From: Deltaproteobacteria bacterium
Lineage (GTDB): Bacteria > Myxococcota_A > Polyangia > JAAYKL01
Length of the DNA: 64,000 nucleotides
Assembly: GCA_030595125.1 (NCBI GenBank)
Contig: JAUVDV010000018.1
Coordinates: 1-64,000 of the forward strand
Reading direction: 5' to 3'
Under the pieces are notes generated by a model. That model did no database searches. It was not told the origin of the DNA and was given only the letters and a program-made list of their open reading frames with translations. Position 1 is the first letter of the stretch. Each line of letters opens with the position of its first letter. Below, in pieces: positions 44,979 through 54,464 of this stretch. The position numbers and the translations under genes were made by a program.

Positions 44979-46487
44979 CTAAGCTGAAAAAATCCCGGCA
45001 AACTCATCGAGGGCCTTCTTGATGCTTCCCTCGACCTCATCGTCCAGCACCTTCTTTTCCTCGATCAACCTGATGAGGCCTGCGGCAGTGCTATCAACGT
45101 GTTCGTAAAGTTCCTTCTCCCACCTGCCCACCATATCCACGGGAACCTTGTCCAGATAACCGTTGACCCCGGCGTAGATGGCGAGGATCTGTCTGCCCAC
45201 CGACAGCGGGGAATATTGACCTTGCTTGAGCAGCTCCTCGAGGCGATATCCGCGCTCGAGCTGCGCCCGAGTAGCAGCGTCAAGATCGGACGCGAACTGG
45301 GCGAACGCCTTCATCTCCCGAAAGCGCGCCATCTCCAGTCGAAGGGGACCGGCGATCTTTTTCATGGACTTGATCTGAGCGTTGCCGCCGACGCGGGAAA
45401 CCGAGATACCCACGTTGATGGCGGGCCGCTGACCGGCGAAGAAGAGGTCGGGCTCCAGGTAGATCTGCCCGTCGGTGATGGAAATGACATTTGTGGGGAT
45501 ATACGCCGAGACATCTCCCGCCTGCGTTTCGATGATCGGCAGGGCCGTGAGGGAGCCTCCCCCGAGGTCGTCGTGCATCTTGGCCGCGCGCTCCAGAAGA
45601 CGGCTGTGAATGTTGAACACGTCACCGGGGAACGCCTCTCGTCCGGGCGGCCGACGCAACAGCAACGACACCTGGCGATAGGCGACCGCCTGCTTGGAGA
45701 GATCGTCATATACCACCAGAGCGTGCATCCCGTTGTTGCGGAAGTACTCGCCCATGGCGGCGCCCGTGTACGGCGCAAGGAACTGCAACGGGGCCATATC
45801 GGACGCGGTGGCGGAGATCACCGTTGTGTACTCCATGGCCCCCGCGGCCTCCAGCCGGGCCACAACCTGCGCAACCGTGGACTGCTTTTGCCCTATGGCA
45901 ACATAGATGCAAAACACATCGGTTTCGCGCTGGTTGATGATGGCGTCCACCGCGATGGCGGTCTTGCCCACACCCCGGTCTCCGAGGATGAGTTCACGCT
46001 GGCCGCGCCCGATGGGAATCATCGCATCCACCGACTTGAGACCGGTCTGAAGAGGTTCTTGCACCGGCTGTCGCTGTACGATACCCGGCGCCTTGACCTC
46101 GATACGCGAACGCTCCTTGGAGTTGATCGGCCCCTTGCCGTCGATGGGTTGTCCCAGGGAGTCGACCACCCGTCCGAGAAGCTCTTTCCCGACCGGCGTA
46201 TCCGCAATGCGCCCGGTTCGCTTGACGAGGTCACCCTCCCGAAGCGCGGAATCCTCGCCGAAGAGGATCACTCCGACGTTGTCCTCCTCCAGGTTGAGCA
46301 CCATCCCCATGACGTTGTGCGGGAACTCGATCAGTTCGCCCGCCATGGCTCCATCCATACCGTAGACCCTCGCAATACCGTCACCGACGGTGAGGATGGT
46401 GCCGGTCTCCATCACCTCCACCGCCTGATCGTATTGCTCGATCTGTTCTTTTATGATCCTGCTGATCTCTTCTGCTCGAAGCTGCAT
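44979..46487 (-). CDS. atpA: ATP synthase F1 alpha subunit
   Basis: 502 residues. [44 protein letters not shown] is the N-terminal domain; Walker A is [70 protein letters not shown] and [17 protein letters not shown] are conserved blocks. Alpha provides non-catalytic nucleotide sites and binds the peripheral stalk. The gene lies 67 bp after atpH. Confidence 0.97.
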   Translation of the reverse strand: MQLRAEEISRIIKEQIEQYDQAVEVMETGTILTVGDGIARVYGMDGAMAGELIEFPHNVMGMVLNLEEDNVGVILFGEDSALREGDLVKRTGRIADTPVGKELLGRVVDSLGQPIDGKGPINSKERSRIEVKAPGIVQRQPVQEPLQTGLKSVDAMIPIGRGQRELILGDRGVGKTAIAVDAIINQRETDVFCIYVAIGQKQSTVAQVVARLEAAGAMEYTTVISATASDMAPLQFLAPYTGAAMGEYFRNNGMHALVVYDDLSKQAVAYRQVSLLLRRPPGREAFPGDVFNIHSRLLERAAKMHDDLGGGSLTALPIIETQAGDVSAYIPTNVISITDGQIYLEPDLFFAGQRPAINVGISVSRVGGNAQIKSMKKIAGPLRLEMARFREMKAFAQFASDLDAATRAQLERGYRLEELLKQGQYSPLSVGRQILAIYAGVNGYLDKVPVDMVGRWEKELYEHVDSTAAGLIRLIEEKKVLDDEVEGSIKKALDEFAGIFSA

Positions 46488-46554
46488 GTTCCGCTCACCC
46501 GTGTATCGGCTCCGCTATCGCGAAGCCTGGTATTGTGGTCCGCCGGGATGGGGT

Positions 46555-47103
46555 TCAACCGCTCCGACCCAGCATCCCCTCCTTCATTCTCGAAAGCCTT
46601 GTTCTGATGGACCCGTCGTACATCAGATCCCCCACTCGCGTTATCACTCCACCTATGATGGAAGGATCCTCGCGCGTGGTCATCATAACCGCCTTGCCGG
46701 TACTTCGTTGAAGCGCCGATCTCAACCTGGTCACCACACCTTCGCTCACCGGAACCGCGCCGATTACCTCGGCTCGCAACCGGTTGTCCTTGTTGTCAAC
46801 GAGCACCGCAAGCTCGCGGGCGATACCCGCCAACTCGGTTAACCTGGCCTTGTCGAACAGGAGCATCAGGAAGTTCTTTCCCAGCCTGGACGCGCCGATG
46901 CGCCTGACAAGCGAATCCCACACCGCGAGCCTCGCCCTCGCGTCGATCAGGGGGTTGGTCATGGTATCGCGAAGCTCCTCGCTGTCCATCCACGCGTCGG
47001 CGGCCCGCTGCACTTCCTTGAGAAGGCCCAGGAGGTTGCCGTGCTCCTCGCCGATGGCAAAAAGCGCCCTTGCCCATCTACGCGCTATGCTTCCGCTAAT
47101 CAT
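46555..47103 (-). CDS. atpH: ATP synthase F1 delta subunit
   Basis: 182 residues. ARRWARALFAIGEEHG is the N-terminal helical start of delta/OSCP, with LLFDKARLTELAGIARELAVLVDNKDNRLRAEVIGAVPVSEG in the centre and the C-terminal DPSIIGGVITRVGDLMYDGSIRTRLSRMKEGM motif. Delta joins the b/b' peripheral stalk to the top of F1. It is placed between atpF and atpA, as expected, with a 10-bp gap to atpF. Confidence 0.94.
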   Translation of the reverse strand: MISGSIARRWARALFAIGEEHGNLLGLLKEVQRAADAWMDSEELRDTMTNPLIDARARLAVWDSLVRRIGASRLGKNFLMLLFDKARLTELAGIARELAVLVDNKDNRLRAEVIGAVPVSEGVVTRLRSALQRSTGKAVMMTTREDPSIIGGVITRVGDLMYDGSIRTRLSRMKEGMLGRSG

Positions 47104-47113
47104 TCTTAAGGCC

Positions 47114-47674
47114 TCACTGCTCCTTCGCGGGCGAGGTTATCTCGTTCATCGACTTCGTGTAGTCCTCGGCCAGGCGATCATGATCCGAAGCCTGGATTTT
47201 CTCTGAAATGACGCGCTGCGCGGTGGACGTGACTGCATCGACTACCTCCCGTCGGATCTCGACGGACATGCGAGCCACTTCCTGCTTCAGCAGGGCTGCG
47301 GATTCGTCCTCCATTCTCTTGAGGCGGCGCTCCGCTTCCTCGCTGATGTGACGGGCTTCGGCTAAACCGGCGTCAAGGATGTCTTCGCGGATTCTTGCCA
47401 TCTCCAGATCGAGGGCATCCGTTCTCTCTTTCGCCGAGCGCAGCGCCTTTTGCGCTTCCTCTCGAAGCTCGTTGGCTTCTCTGAGCGCCTCCTCCAGGCC
47501 TTCCTTGCGCGCCGTGACCATATTGGAGATGGGTTTACGCATGATCATGTAAACAATTACCAAAAGTAGCACGAAGTTGATGATCATGAACCCGAGCGCC
47601 GGATCTTCCTTGTTGCCCCAATCGAACCAGTTCAACCCGTGGGCTTCATGGGTTTCGTGGGTTTTGTGATCCAT
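47114..47674 (-). CDS. atpF: ATP synthase F0 b subunit
   Basis: 186 residues if translation begins at ATG 47674 (AGGAGG twelve bases upstream); ATG 47686 touches the ribosome-binding site and is less likely. One membrane helix, ALGFMIINFVLLLVIVYMIM, precedes a long charged coiled coil rich in Glu, Ala, Arg and Lys (EEALREANELREEAQKALRSAKERTDAL). This is the peripheral-stalk b chain. A His-rich N-terminal lead (HKTHETHEAHG) is unusual. It follows the b' gene with a small overlap of control signals. Confidence 0.9.
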   Translation of the reverse strand: MDHKTHETHEAHGLNWFDWGNKEDPALGFMIINFVLLLVIVYMIMRKPISNMVTARKEGLEEALREANELREEAQKALRSAKERTDALDLEMARIREDILDAGLAEARHISEEAERRLKRMEDESAALLKQEVARMSVEIRREVVDAVTSTAQRVISEKIQASDHDRLAEDYTKSMNEITSPAKEQ

Positions 47675-47690
47675 CGCTGTTCCCATCCTC

Positions 47691-48155
47691 CTAGAAAGAC
47701 TGCCCCAGGATCCGGGTTGCCACGCCCGTGGCAAGGGTCTCCACCTCTGCCTCGAGCTCCTTCCTCACTATCTCACCGTCCCTCTTCATCTGTTCTCTGG
47801 CGGCCTGCGTTGCATTCTGGGACTTCTCCCTCGCCGCTGCCATCTGATCGCGATCCCGACGCCTGGCCTGCTCGATCATGCGGTCCCGCTCGAGAATTGC
47901 GGCGCTCTTGATATCGAGGATCTGTCGATCGACCTCGTCGCTGAACCCCTCCGCCTCTTTCCTCATCGCGATCGCCCTCTCCTTTGTGCCATCCGTGGCC
48001 TCACGTCTGGCCTCAATGAGCCTGATCGCAGGGCGGAACAGCGCGAGGTAAAGAAAGACAAACATGAAAAGAAACAGGCCGAGTTGTATAAAAAAGGTAC
48101 CGTCGAGGTCGACGAGAGCTCCCCCTGAAGATATTGCGAGCAGATGTGGGCTCAT
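47691..48155 (-). CDS. atpF': ATP synthase F0 b' subunit
   Basis: 154 residues from ATG 48155; GGAGG lies eleven bases upstream, and a GTG ten codons earlier is a weaker choice. DLDGTFFIQLGLFLFMFVFLYLALFRPAIRLIEARREATDG is the b/b' membrane helix plus the conserved R-P-x-x-x-x-I-x-x-R segment, followed by a coiled coil. The presence of both b and b' is usual in cyanobacteria, alphaproteobacteria and deltaproteobacteria. This is the first gene of the operon; genes for a and c are not in the window. Confidence 0.9.
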   Translation of the reverse strand: MSPHLLAISSGGALVDLDGTFFIQLGLFLFMFVFLYLALFRPAIRLIEARREATDGTKERAIAMRKEAEGFSDEVDRQILDIKSAAILERDRMIEQARRRDRDQMAAAREKSQNATQAAREQMKRDGEIVRKELEAEVETLATGVATRILGQSF

Positions 48156-48362
48156 CTTTTCAGTCGCCTCCAAGAACCGTGTCACCGTAAACCGCAGGAA
48201 CCGCTAAATGGCAAAAGCCCATTAAATATCGCATGGTTATTTAGCAAAACCTCCCGATAACGTCAAGAGTTCTTGAGGCTTTGCATTCTTTTTACAATTC
48301 TTTTGCCAACGCTCGAACAACTATTTCTGCGCTCCTTCGTATCATCAACAAAGGGTAGCAAG

Positions 48363-48380
48363 ACCGCCGCAGTTGGCGGT
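48363..48380 (+). other. Short hairpin in the VWA gene leader
   Basis: ACCGCC (48363-48368) pairs with GGCGGT (48375-48380) around GCAGTT. There is no T tract after it, and the GGGAG ribosome-binding site follows 11 bases later, so it more likely shapes the 5' leader than terminates transcription. Confidence 0.4.
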
Positions 48381-48400
48381 ATTAAGAAAGGGAGCAAAAA

Positions 48401-49738
48401 ATGACATCTCCAAAAACAAGAAGCCGTGTGACACTGGCCGCGGTCGCAATCATTTTCATCATGCTCGGCAGCGCCGTTGCGAGCGCGGACCGGGTTCGCC
48501 TGGACGTGGAGCTGAGCACTCCCGTCATGCTCGAGCGAACCGTGCAGACCGCATATCTCAAGATCGGCCTAACCGGGTTCGAAATCCGGGAAGGAGATAC
48601 CCGGACACCGGTGAACGTGGCCATCGTACTGGACCGCTCGGGCTCGATGAGCGGACAGAAGATGAGGAAGGCCAAGGAAGCGGCCATCATGGCGGTGGAC
48701 CGGCTGGGCCCGGACGACATTGTATCGATAGTCGCATACAACCACACTGTTAAGGTCCTCATTCCGGCCACCAAGGTTCGAAATCGTTCCGAGATCTACC
48801 GCCAGATCAACAGCCTCCACTCCTCGGGGAACACCGCGCTGTTCGCGGGAGTCAGCAAGGGGGCCTACGAGGTACGGAAATTCATCGAGCGCAATCGCGT
48901 CAACCGCGTGATCCTCGTATCCGACGGGCTCGCCAACGTGGGACCGAGCAGCTCCGGAGAGCTGGGCAGCCTCGGCTGGTCTCTCGCCAAGGAGGGCATC
49001 TCCGTGACCACCATCGGCCTGGGACACGATTACAACGAAGACCTCATGTTCAATCTGGCCAGGCAAAGCGACGGCAACCACGCCTTCGCCGAGAATGCAA
49101 CGGATCTCGCCAGGATCTTCTCCTACGAATTCGGTGATGTTCTCTCGGTTGTGGCCCGGGAAGTAGTCGTCAAGATCAGGTGCGCCCCGGGGATCCGACC
49201 CATCCGTGTTCTGGGCCGTCACGCGGAGATCAACGGACGGGAGATCATCGCCAATCTCAATCAGATCTACTCAAATCAGGAGAAATTCCTCCTTGTGGAG
49301 GTCGAGATTCCCTCGCGGTCTGCGGGAACCAATCAGGAAGTGGCGACAATTGACGTTCATTATGCGAATACGGTATCGCAGACCACGGACATGCTGGGCA
49401 ATACCGTAATTGCGAGCTTCTCCAACTCCCGGGCGCTTGTAGAAAAGCGCCGGAACAAAAGCGTAATGGTCACCAGCATCGATCTTCTCGCCAACGAGAA
49501 CAACAAGAACGCGCTGGCTCTGCGGGACCAGGGCAAGATAGCCGAGGCAGAGCAGGTATTGGAGGACAACTACAACTATCTCAATAAAGAGGCCTCGAAA
49601 TACAAATCCAAGAAACTCAAGAAACGCGCCAGGGCCAACTTTGACGACAAGGCCAACCTGGCGCCGAGCAGGTGGAAGAAGCAGCGCAAGTCGATGCGCG
49701 ACAATCAATTCGAGGCCGATATGCAGCAGGCCTGGTAA
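48401..49738 (+). CDS. Secreted von Willebrand factor A (VWA) domain protein
   Basis: 445 residues with GGGAG seven bases before ATG 48401. An N-terminal signal peptide (to about residue 29, SAVASA) is followed by the VWA domain: VNVAIVLDRSGSMSGQKM has the complete MIDAS motif D78-x-S80-x-S82, with SSGNTALFAGV and VNRVILVSDGLANVG giving the Thr and Asp. The C-terminal part contains a VEVEIPS beta domain and a helical, Lys-rich tail. Metal-dependent adhesion or complex assembly in the periplasm is usual for such proteins. It is 21 bp upstream of a histidine kinase gene, so it may form an operon with, and possibly feed into, the two-component system. Confidence 0.9.
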   Translation: MTSPKTRSRVTLAAVAIIFIMLGSAVASADRVRLDVELSTPVMLERTVQTAYLKIGLTGFEIREGDTRTPVNVAIVLDRSGSMSGQKMRKAKEAAIMAVDRLGPDDIVSIVAYNHTVKVLIPATKVRNRSEIYRQINSLHSSGNTALFAGVSKGAYEVRKFIERNRVNRVILVSDGLANVGPSSSGELGSLGWSLAKEGISVTTIGLGHDYNEDLMFNLARQSDGNHAFAENATDLARIFSYEFGDVLSVVAREVVVKIRCAPGIRPIRVLGRHAEINGREIIANLNQIYSNQEKFLLVEVEIPSRSAGTNQEVATIDVHYANTVSQTTDMLGNTVIASFSNSRALVEKRRNKSVMVTSIDLLANENNKNALALRDQGKIAEAEQVLEDNYNYLNKEASKYKSKKLKKRARANFDDKANLAPSRWKKQRKSMRDNQFEADMQQAW

Positions 49739-49759
49739 CACAATGCACAGGACCCACCC

Positions 49760-51385
49760 TTGAAACCCAAACTCGCAATCATCTTTTCCGTGTTGATTCT
49801 GGTGCCGCTGGCGGCCATGGCGTGGATGGGAATGAAGATAGCCCGGGACGAGAGGGCGATGGTTTCTCACAGATTCGATGAGCTTCTGTCCCAGAGGCTT
49901 GCAGACGTAAACGCCATCGTGTCCAAGGTAGTGGAATCCCGAGCGAGAAACCTCCAGAAGATAACCGATATGGGGAAGATCGATCACTCGACAATCAGGG
50001 ATGTAGTCAGGGCGGAACGCACGGTCCGCCAGATCTTCGTTCTCGATGTCGATGGAAAGATGATCCACCCTCCCCTGAACGCACCGAGGAACCAGTCGGA
50101 GGAGGAGTTCCTCGCGCGCACCAGTCACATCTGGGAATCCGGAGAATCGTTCTTCCGTCCGAGCGATCCGGCCGCGCCCTCCCCGGTGAAGAAGACCCGC
50201 AAAGGCAAGGAGAAGACAAACTCCGAAGTGACCACGAATGGAGAAGATCGCGGCTGGTACACATGGTACTGGGGCAGCGGCATCAACTTCATCTTCTGGC
50301 GACAGGATAACAAAGGCAGGGTGATCGGCGCGGAGCTGGACAGGCTCACACTCATGGCGGACATCGTCGGCGAACTCCCCGAAACGAACCCCGGCGAATC
50401 GGGCCTGGCCGACGGCCGGATACAGCTCGTGGACTCGGACGGACAACCTGTGTACGTGTGGGGCAGATACGAGCCGGCAAAGGGCGAGAGACCTCGCGTG
50501 ATTCGAGATCTCGACTCGCCCCTGGGCGCGTGGAGACTGCGCTATTTCGCCTCTCTGGTAACCGTCGGGGACAAGATCGGCGGCGGTATCGTCTTCGGCA
50601 CGCTCATCAGCATCGGCGCCCTGGCGCTGATCATGTTCGCCCTCGCCTTCTATTTTGTGAGGGAGAGCGGGCGAGAGGCCCGAGAAGCAAAGAAACGGGT
50701 TACCTTCGTCAACCAGGTCTCCCACGAACTGAAAACACCGCTTACCAACATACGGATGTACGCGGAGCTCCTGGAGGATCGAATCGACGAGGACGACGAT
50801 CAGCCGCGAAGCTATCTCGACGTCATAGTATCCGAAAGCCAGCGTCTGAGCAGGCTCATCGGAAACGTGCTGACCTTTGCGGCAAGCCACAAAAACAAAC
50901 TGGTGGTCCGACCGGTGACGGGCAAGATCGACGACACCGTACGTTCGGTCATCGACCAGTTCCGCCCGAGCCTCGAGGCCGACGGATTCGAGATAGTCGT
51001 CGAACTCACGGGTGAGGGAGCCTCGCGTTTCGATGCGGACGCCATCGGTCAGATACTGAGCAACCTGATAGGAAACGTGGAAAAGTACGCGATGCAGGCC
51101 GGCTGGATAAAAATCTGCGCCGAACGAGACGGAAACAAGCTGGCAGTCTCGGTCGAAGATCGGGGACCCGGCATTCCCGCATCCGCCAAAAAGCGTATTT
51201 TCCAGCCGTTCGTCCGGCTCTCGCAGCGAGTTGCGGACGGAACGTCGGGAACGGGCATCGGACTCAACATCTCGCGGGAGCTCGCGCGCCTCCACGGTGG
51301 CGATCTCACGCTTGAACCGGCGAAGAACGGCGCGCTTTTCAGGGCCGTTATTCTCGCTCCACTCGATGAAGGGGAATCATCATGA
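49760..51385 (+). CDS. Membrane sensor histidine kinase
   Basis: 541 residues from TTG 49760. Two membrane helices (about residues 5-25 and 275-300) bracket a periplasmic sensor of about 250 residues with a basic, Pro-containing insert (PVKKTRKGKEKTNSE). Cytoplasmic HisKA: VSHELKTPLTNIRMYAELL with the phosphorylated His; HATPase_c: N box LIGNVEKYA, G1 EDRGPGIP, F box and G2 GTSGTGIGLNISRELARLHGG. The ATGA overlap with the response-regulator gene shows translational coupling. No HAMP domain is obvious between the second helix and HisKA. Confidence 0.92.
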   Translation: MKPKLAIIFSVLILVPLAAMAWMGMKIARDERAMVSHRFDELLSQRLADVNAIVSKVVESRARNLQKITDMGKIDHSTIRDVVRAERTVRQIFVLDVDGKMIHPPLNAPRNQSEEEFLARTSHIWESGESFFRPSDPAAPSPVKKTRKGKEKTNSEVTTNGEDRGWYTWYWGSGINFIFWRQDNKGRVIGAELDRLTLMADIVGELPETNPGESGLADGRIQLVDSDGQPVYVWGRYEPAKGERPRVIRDLDSPLGAWRLRYFASLVTVGDKIGGGIVFGTLISIGALALIMFALAFYFVRESGREAREAKKRVTFVNQVSHELKTPLTNIRMYAELLEDRIDEDDDQPRSYLDVIVSESQRLSRLIGNVLTFAASHKNKLVVRPVTGKIDDTVRSVIDQFRPSLEADGFEIVVELTGEGASRFDADAIGQILSNLIGNVEKYAMQAGWIKICAERDGNKLAVSVEDRGPGIPASAKKRIFQPFVRLSQRVADGTSGTGIGLNISRELARLHGGDLTLEPAKNGALFRAVILAPLDEGESS

Positions 51386-52071
51386 TCAAAGTGCTTATTG
51401 CCGAAGATGATCAGAACATCCGCAGGGGATTGGCCGACATCCTCGCCTCAGAGGGATATTCCACGGTGGAGGCCGCCGACGGCGACGAGGCGATGACGCT
51501 CTTCGAATCCGAAAAACCCGATTTCGTCTGCCTGGACATCATGATGCCCGGAAGGAGCGGTTATGACGTCTGTCGGGATATCCGCGCATCGGGATCGGAC
51601 ACTCCCATCATCTTCATCAGCGCCAAGTCCGAGGAGATCGACAAGGTCGTGGGGCTGGAGCTCGGCGCCGACGACTTCATCGTCAAGCCGTTCGGCGTGA
51701 AGGAGGTCGTGGCCCGGATAAGGGCGGTCACGCGCCGGTGCTTCGCCACGAAAATACCGGACGACCTGCCGAGCGAGTTTTCCATCGGAGATCTCCATGT
51801 CTCGCCGTCGGAGCTTCGGGCTCGCAGGGACGGCAAGACGATCGATCTCTCCTTGCGGGAGGTGAAAATCCTCGACCTCTTCTCCAGAAACCCCGGCGCG
51901 GTGCTGGACAGATCGATGATCTTCGACCACTGCTGGGGTGACAAGTACTTCCCCTCGAGCAGGACCCTCGACCAGCATATCGCCAAGCTGCGAAAGAAGA
52001 TCGAATCCGACCCAAAGAACCCGTCGATCATCCAGACTGTCCACGGCGTCGGATACCGCTTCGACGGCTGA
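51382..52071 (+). CDS. OmpR/PhoB-family response regulator
   Basis: 229 residues. Receiver domain: LIAEDDQNIRRGLADIL with acidic pair, phospho-acceptor Asp52 in VCLDIMMPG, Thr/Ser and Lys in FISAKSEE and IVKPFG. The C-terminal winged helix shows DLSLREVKILDLFSRNPGAVLDRSMIFDHCWG and SRTLDQHIAKLRKKIE..IIQTVHGVGYRF. It would activate transcription when phosphorylated by the kinase encoded just upstream. Targets are unknown; the VWA gene upstream is a candidate. Confidence 0.95.
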   Translation: MIKVLIAEDDQNIRRGLADILASEGYSTVEAADGDEAMTLFESEKPDFVCLDIMMPGRSGYDVCRDIRASGSDTPIIFISAKSEEIDKVVGLELGADDFIVKPFGVKEVVARIRAVTRRCFATKIPDDLPSEFSIGDLHVSPSELRARRDGKTIDLSLREVKILDLFSRNPGAVLDRSMIFDHCWGDKYFPSSRTLDQHIAKLRKKIESDPKNPSIIQTVHGVGYRFDG

Positions 52072-52089
52072 GGGGAGAAAACAGCATCA

Positions 52090-52764
52090 ATGCTCAAAAC
52101 CGAGACAATCGATCGCGCGGTAATGAGTGACGGCACTGAATTCGTGCTCGCCCGTCACGACGACGAATGGATGGTCCGCGTCGGCGAGCGAATGCTCATG
52201 TCGAGCCGCATGCACGATTCGGAGGAAGCTCTGGCGGATCGCGCAATCGAACGCGCCCCCGATCCGGGTACCGTGCTGGTCGGAGGCCTGGGACTTGGAT
52301 TCACACTGCGCGCGGTCCTGGATCTCGTTTCTGTGGACACGGAGGTCACCGTTGTCGAACTCGTGCCGAGTCTCGTCGACTGGAATCGCGATCATGTCGG
52401 CATCCTTACCGATCATCCGCTTGACGACCCGCGCTGTGAGGTGGTGGTTGGAGATGTTTACGACACCATCAAGGGGTCGAAACGTCAGTTCGACGTCATT
52501 CTGCTCGATGTGGACAACGGTCCGGAGGCGTTGTCGAGCACCGGGAATCAACGTCTCTACAGCGAGTCCGGCGTGCGTGCGTGCTATTCCGCATTGCGCC
52601 AAAACGGTGTTCTGGCCGTCTGGTCGTCCGGGACCAACGCGCGTTTCGAGCGCAGGCTGGCGAATGCGGGCTTTGACGTCGAGATTGTACGCGTGGCGGC
52701 ACACCACGGATCGCGAGCCCGCTACGTCCTGTTTCTCGCGCAACGCCCTGCGCACAAGCGATGA
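52090..52764 (+). CDS. Spermidine synthase-like methyltransferase-fold protein
   Basis: 224 residues. VLVGGLGLGFTLRAVLDL is the SAM-type motif I, EVTVVELVPSLVDWNRDHVG motif II, and FDVILLDVDNGPEALSS the D-x-D-N/D segment typical of spermidine synthase-like proteins; NQRLYSESGVRACYSALRQNGVLAVWSSG follows. It lacks the N-terminal beta-strand domain of true spermidine synthases and is shorter than SpeE, so an uncharacterised member is the safer call. It follows the response regulator by 18 bp and may share its transcript. Confidence 0.75.
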   Translation: MLKTETIDRAVMSDGTEFVLARHDDEWMVRVGERMLMSSRMHDSEEALADRAIERAPDPGTVLVGGLGLGFTLRAVLDLVSVDTEVTVVELVPSLVDWNRDHVGILTDHPLDDPRCEVVVGDVYDTIKGSKRQFDVILLDVDNGPEALSSTGNQRLYSESGVRACYSALRQNGVLAVWSSGTNARFERRLANAGFDVEIVRVAAHHGSRARYVLFLAQRPAHKR

Positions 52765-52821
52765 CCCAGTAATAGTGTGTCTGATATAGCTGTGCTATTC
52801 TTTCTCCTGAGGAGGCGAGAT

Positions 52822-52965
52822 ATGAAACTGAATGTCGTTATACACGAGGCCGAAGAGGGCGGATTCTGGGCGGAAGTCCCGGCTATTCCCGGCTGCGCGA
52901 CGCAGGGCGATACCTTTGAGGAGCTCCTGGCAAATATTTACGAGGCCGTGGAAGGCTGCCTTTAA
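52822..52965 (+). CDS. Solitary HicB-like small protein (possibly truncated)
   Basis: 47 residues with a strong GGAGG site six bases before ATG 52822. [47 protein letters not shown] is the HicB partial-RNaseH fold (V-P-x-x-P-G-C-x-T-x-G-D-T). HicB antitoxins usually continue 20 or more residues to a DNA-binding part and are encoded next to hicA; neither is found here. Solo HicB-like proteins of similar size do exist, so it may be a complete orphan or a remnant. Confidence 0.7.
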   Translation: MKLNVVIHEAEEGGFWAEVPAIPGCATQGDTFEELLANIYEAVEGCL

Positions 52966-53132
52966 CGCCACTTCTAGGAAGAACGAAAAAACATTTTGCC
53001 TCCCGCCGAATGTCCCTGATTCCATCCTTAGTCGCCCCCACCCAGTCCCTCCCCCGGTGGACTGGCAAATATCCTTTTACGGACAATTCATCGGAACGGG
53101 CGTGCAAGAGTCGTCTAGGTTGTCGTGAATTA

Positions 53133-54272
53133 CTACGGTCCACTGTCAACCCCAGCGTCATAACCAGGGCAATTACCCGGCACAGGGGTGCATGTGTCGT
53201 CGAGGTTGTCGTGGACTTCGATGTCAGCAGGCACACTGGTGAGTTGGTCCAGAATATCGCATGCCTCGCAGTCGGGGAGTATGTCGTTGAAATAGACCCA
53301 AAACTCACTACCACCCACCGAGGTGAGTCCACTCAGACCGTCAAGGTCAGTGAGGGCGCCGTTGTAGAGAATGAAAAAGTACAAACCCACCGAGGTGAGG
53401 GCGCTCAGGCCGTCAAGGTTTGTGAGGGCGGCGTTGTAGCTGATGCCCAAGTAGTTGCCCACCGAGGTGATGGCGCTCAGACCGTCTAGATTCGCGAGGA
53501 CAGTGTTATCTTGAATGGCCAACGCCCCACCCAACGAGCCGCTTATTCCGCTCAGCCCGTCCAGGTTCGTCAGGGCGTCGTTGTGCCAAATACTCAAGCC
53601 CCCGCCCAACGAAGTGAGGGCGTTCAGACCGGCAATATTGGTGATGGCGTCATTGTCGCGAATGAACAACCACCCACCCACCGAGGTAATTCCGCTCAGG
53701 CCATCCAGGTTTGTCAGGGCGTCGTTGCCAAAGATCACCAAGTTCCCGCCCACAGAGGAGAGAGTGCTCAGCCCGTCCAGGTTCGTCAGGGCGTGGTTGC
53801 CGAACCAATTTCCTATCTCCAAGTAGTCGCCCACCGAGGTGATGGCGCTCAGACCGTCCAAGTTGGGTAGGGCGTCATTGTCGTCGATCTCCAAGTGACC
53901 ACCCACTGAGGTGAGGCAAATCAACTCGCTCAAATCGTTGCATGAAGGGCAAGTAATACTCAGGTGTCCCGCGATAGAGGTGTATCCCGCGAGGGTTGCA
54001 ACGTCCGATTGTGTGCCGATCGTAAAATCGCCGCTGTACGCCCCTAGATTGCAATCGAGGCCGGTGTCCGTGTCGGTATCTGTGTCGGTATCGGTATCAG
54101 AGTCCGAGTCGGTATCCGAGTCGGTATCGGTATCAGAATCCGAGTCGGTGTCCGTATCGTTATCAGAGTCTGAGTCGGACGTCCCACCGTCACTGCTCGA
54201 CGAGCTTTCCGAGCAACCGGCGGCTGCCACGGCCAGCATCAGACCCAGTAGAAGATATTTGATATCAATCAT
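53133..54272 (-). CDS. Lipoprotein with Ser/Thr-Asp linker and LRR/receptor-L-like repeats
   Basis: 379 residues with GGAGG nine bases before ATG 54272. Lipobox AAGC after MIDIKYLLLGLMLAVA, then about 45 residues of SDSDTD linker. From about residue 75 there are roughly ten repeats of 22-26 residues of the form L-T-N-L-D-G-L-S-x-I-T-S-V-G-G-x-L-x-I-x-x-N-x-A, a leucine-rich-like solenoid resembling receptor L domains. Two Cys-containing caps enclose it (LDCNLG..., CEACDIL and CTPVPGNCPG). Probably an outer-membrane recognition or adhesion protein. Confidence 0.82.
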   Translation of the reverse strand: MIDIKYLLLGLMLAVAAAGCSESSSSSDGGTSDSDSDNDTDTDSDSDTDTDSDTDSDSDTDTDTDTDTDTGLDCNLGAYSGDFTIGTQSDVATLAGYTSIAGHLSITCPSCNDLSELICLTSVGGHLEIDDNDALPNLDGLSAITSVGDYLEIGNWFGNHALTNLDGLSTLSSVGGNLVIFGNDALTNLDGLSGITSVGGWLFIRDNDAITNIAGLNALTSLGGGLSIWHNDALTNLDGLSGISGSLGGALAIQDNTVLANLDGLSAITSVGNYLGISYNAALTNLDGLSALTSVGLYFFILYNGALTDLDGLSGLTSVGGSEFWVYFNDILPDCEACDILDQLTSVPADIEVHDNLDDTCTPVPGNCPGYDAGVDSGP

Positions 54273-54339
54273 CTTGGCCCACCTCCATTTAGGGGGAAGA
54301 TCATATCATCTTTTAAGGATGTTTATCGTTTGACGTTTG

Positions 54340-54371
54340 TCCTGCTTCGCTCGCCAGCGAGCTTCGCAGGA
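54340..54371. other. Imperfect hairpin between divergent genes
   Basis: TCCTGCTTCGCTCG (54340-54353) and CGAGCTTCGCAGGA (54358-54371) are inverted copies with a three-base mismatch in the middle. It lies between the LRR lipoprotein (minus) and the glycosyltransferase (plus), so it is not a terminator of either; a short repeat element or regulatory structure is more likely. Confidence 0.4.
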
Positions 54372-54464
54372 TGATCAAAATCCCTGATTTTCATCGGCGT
54401 TGACACCGAACATGCCTGTCGGTACGCTCCGGCAACTCGTTGCCTTCAGGGAGTTGCGTCTTAC

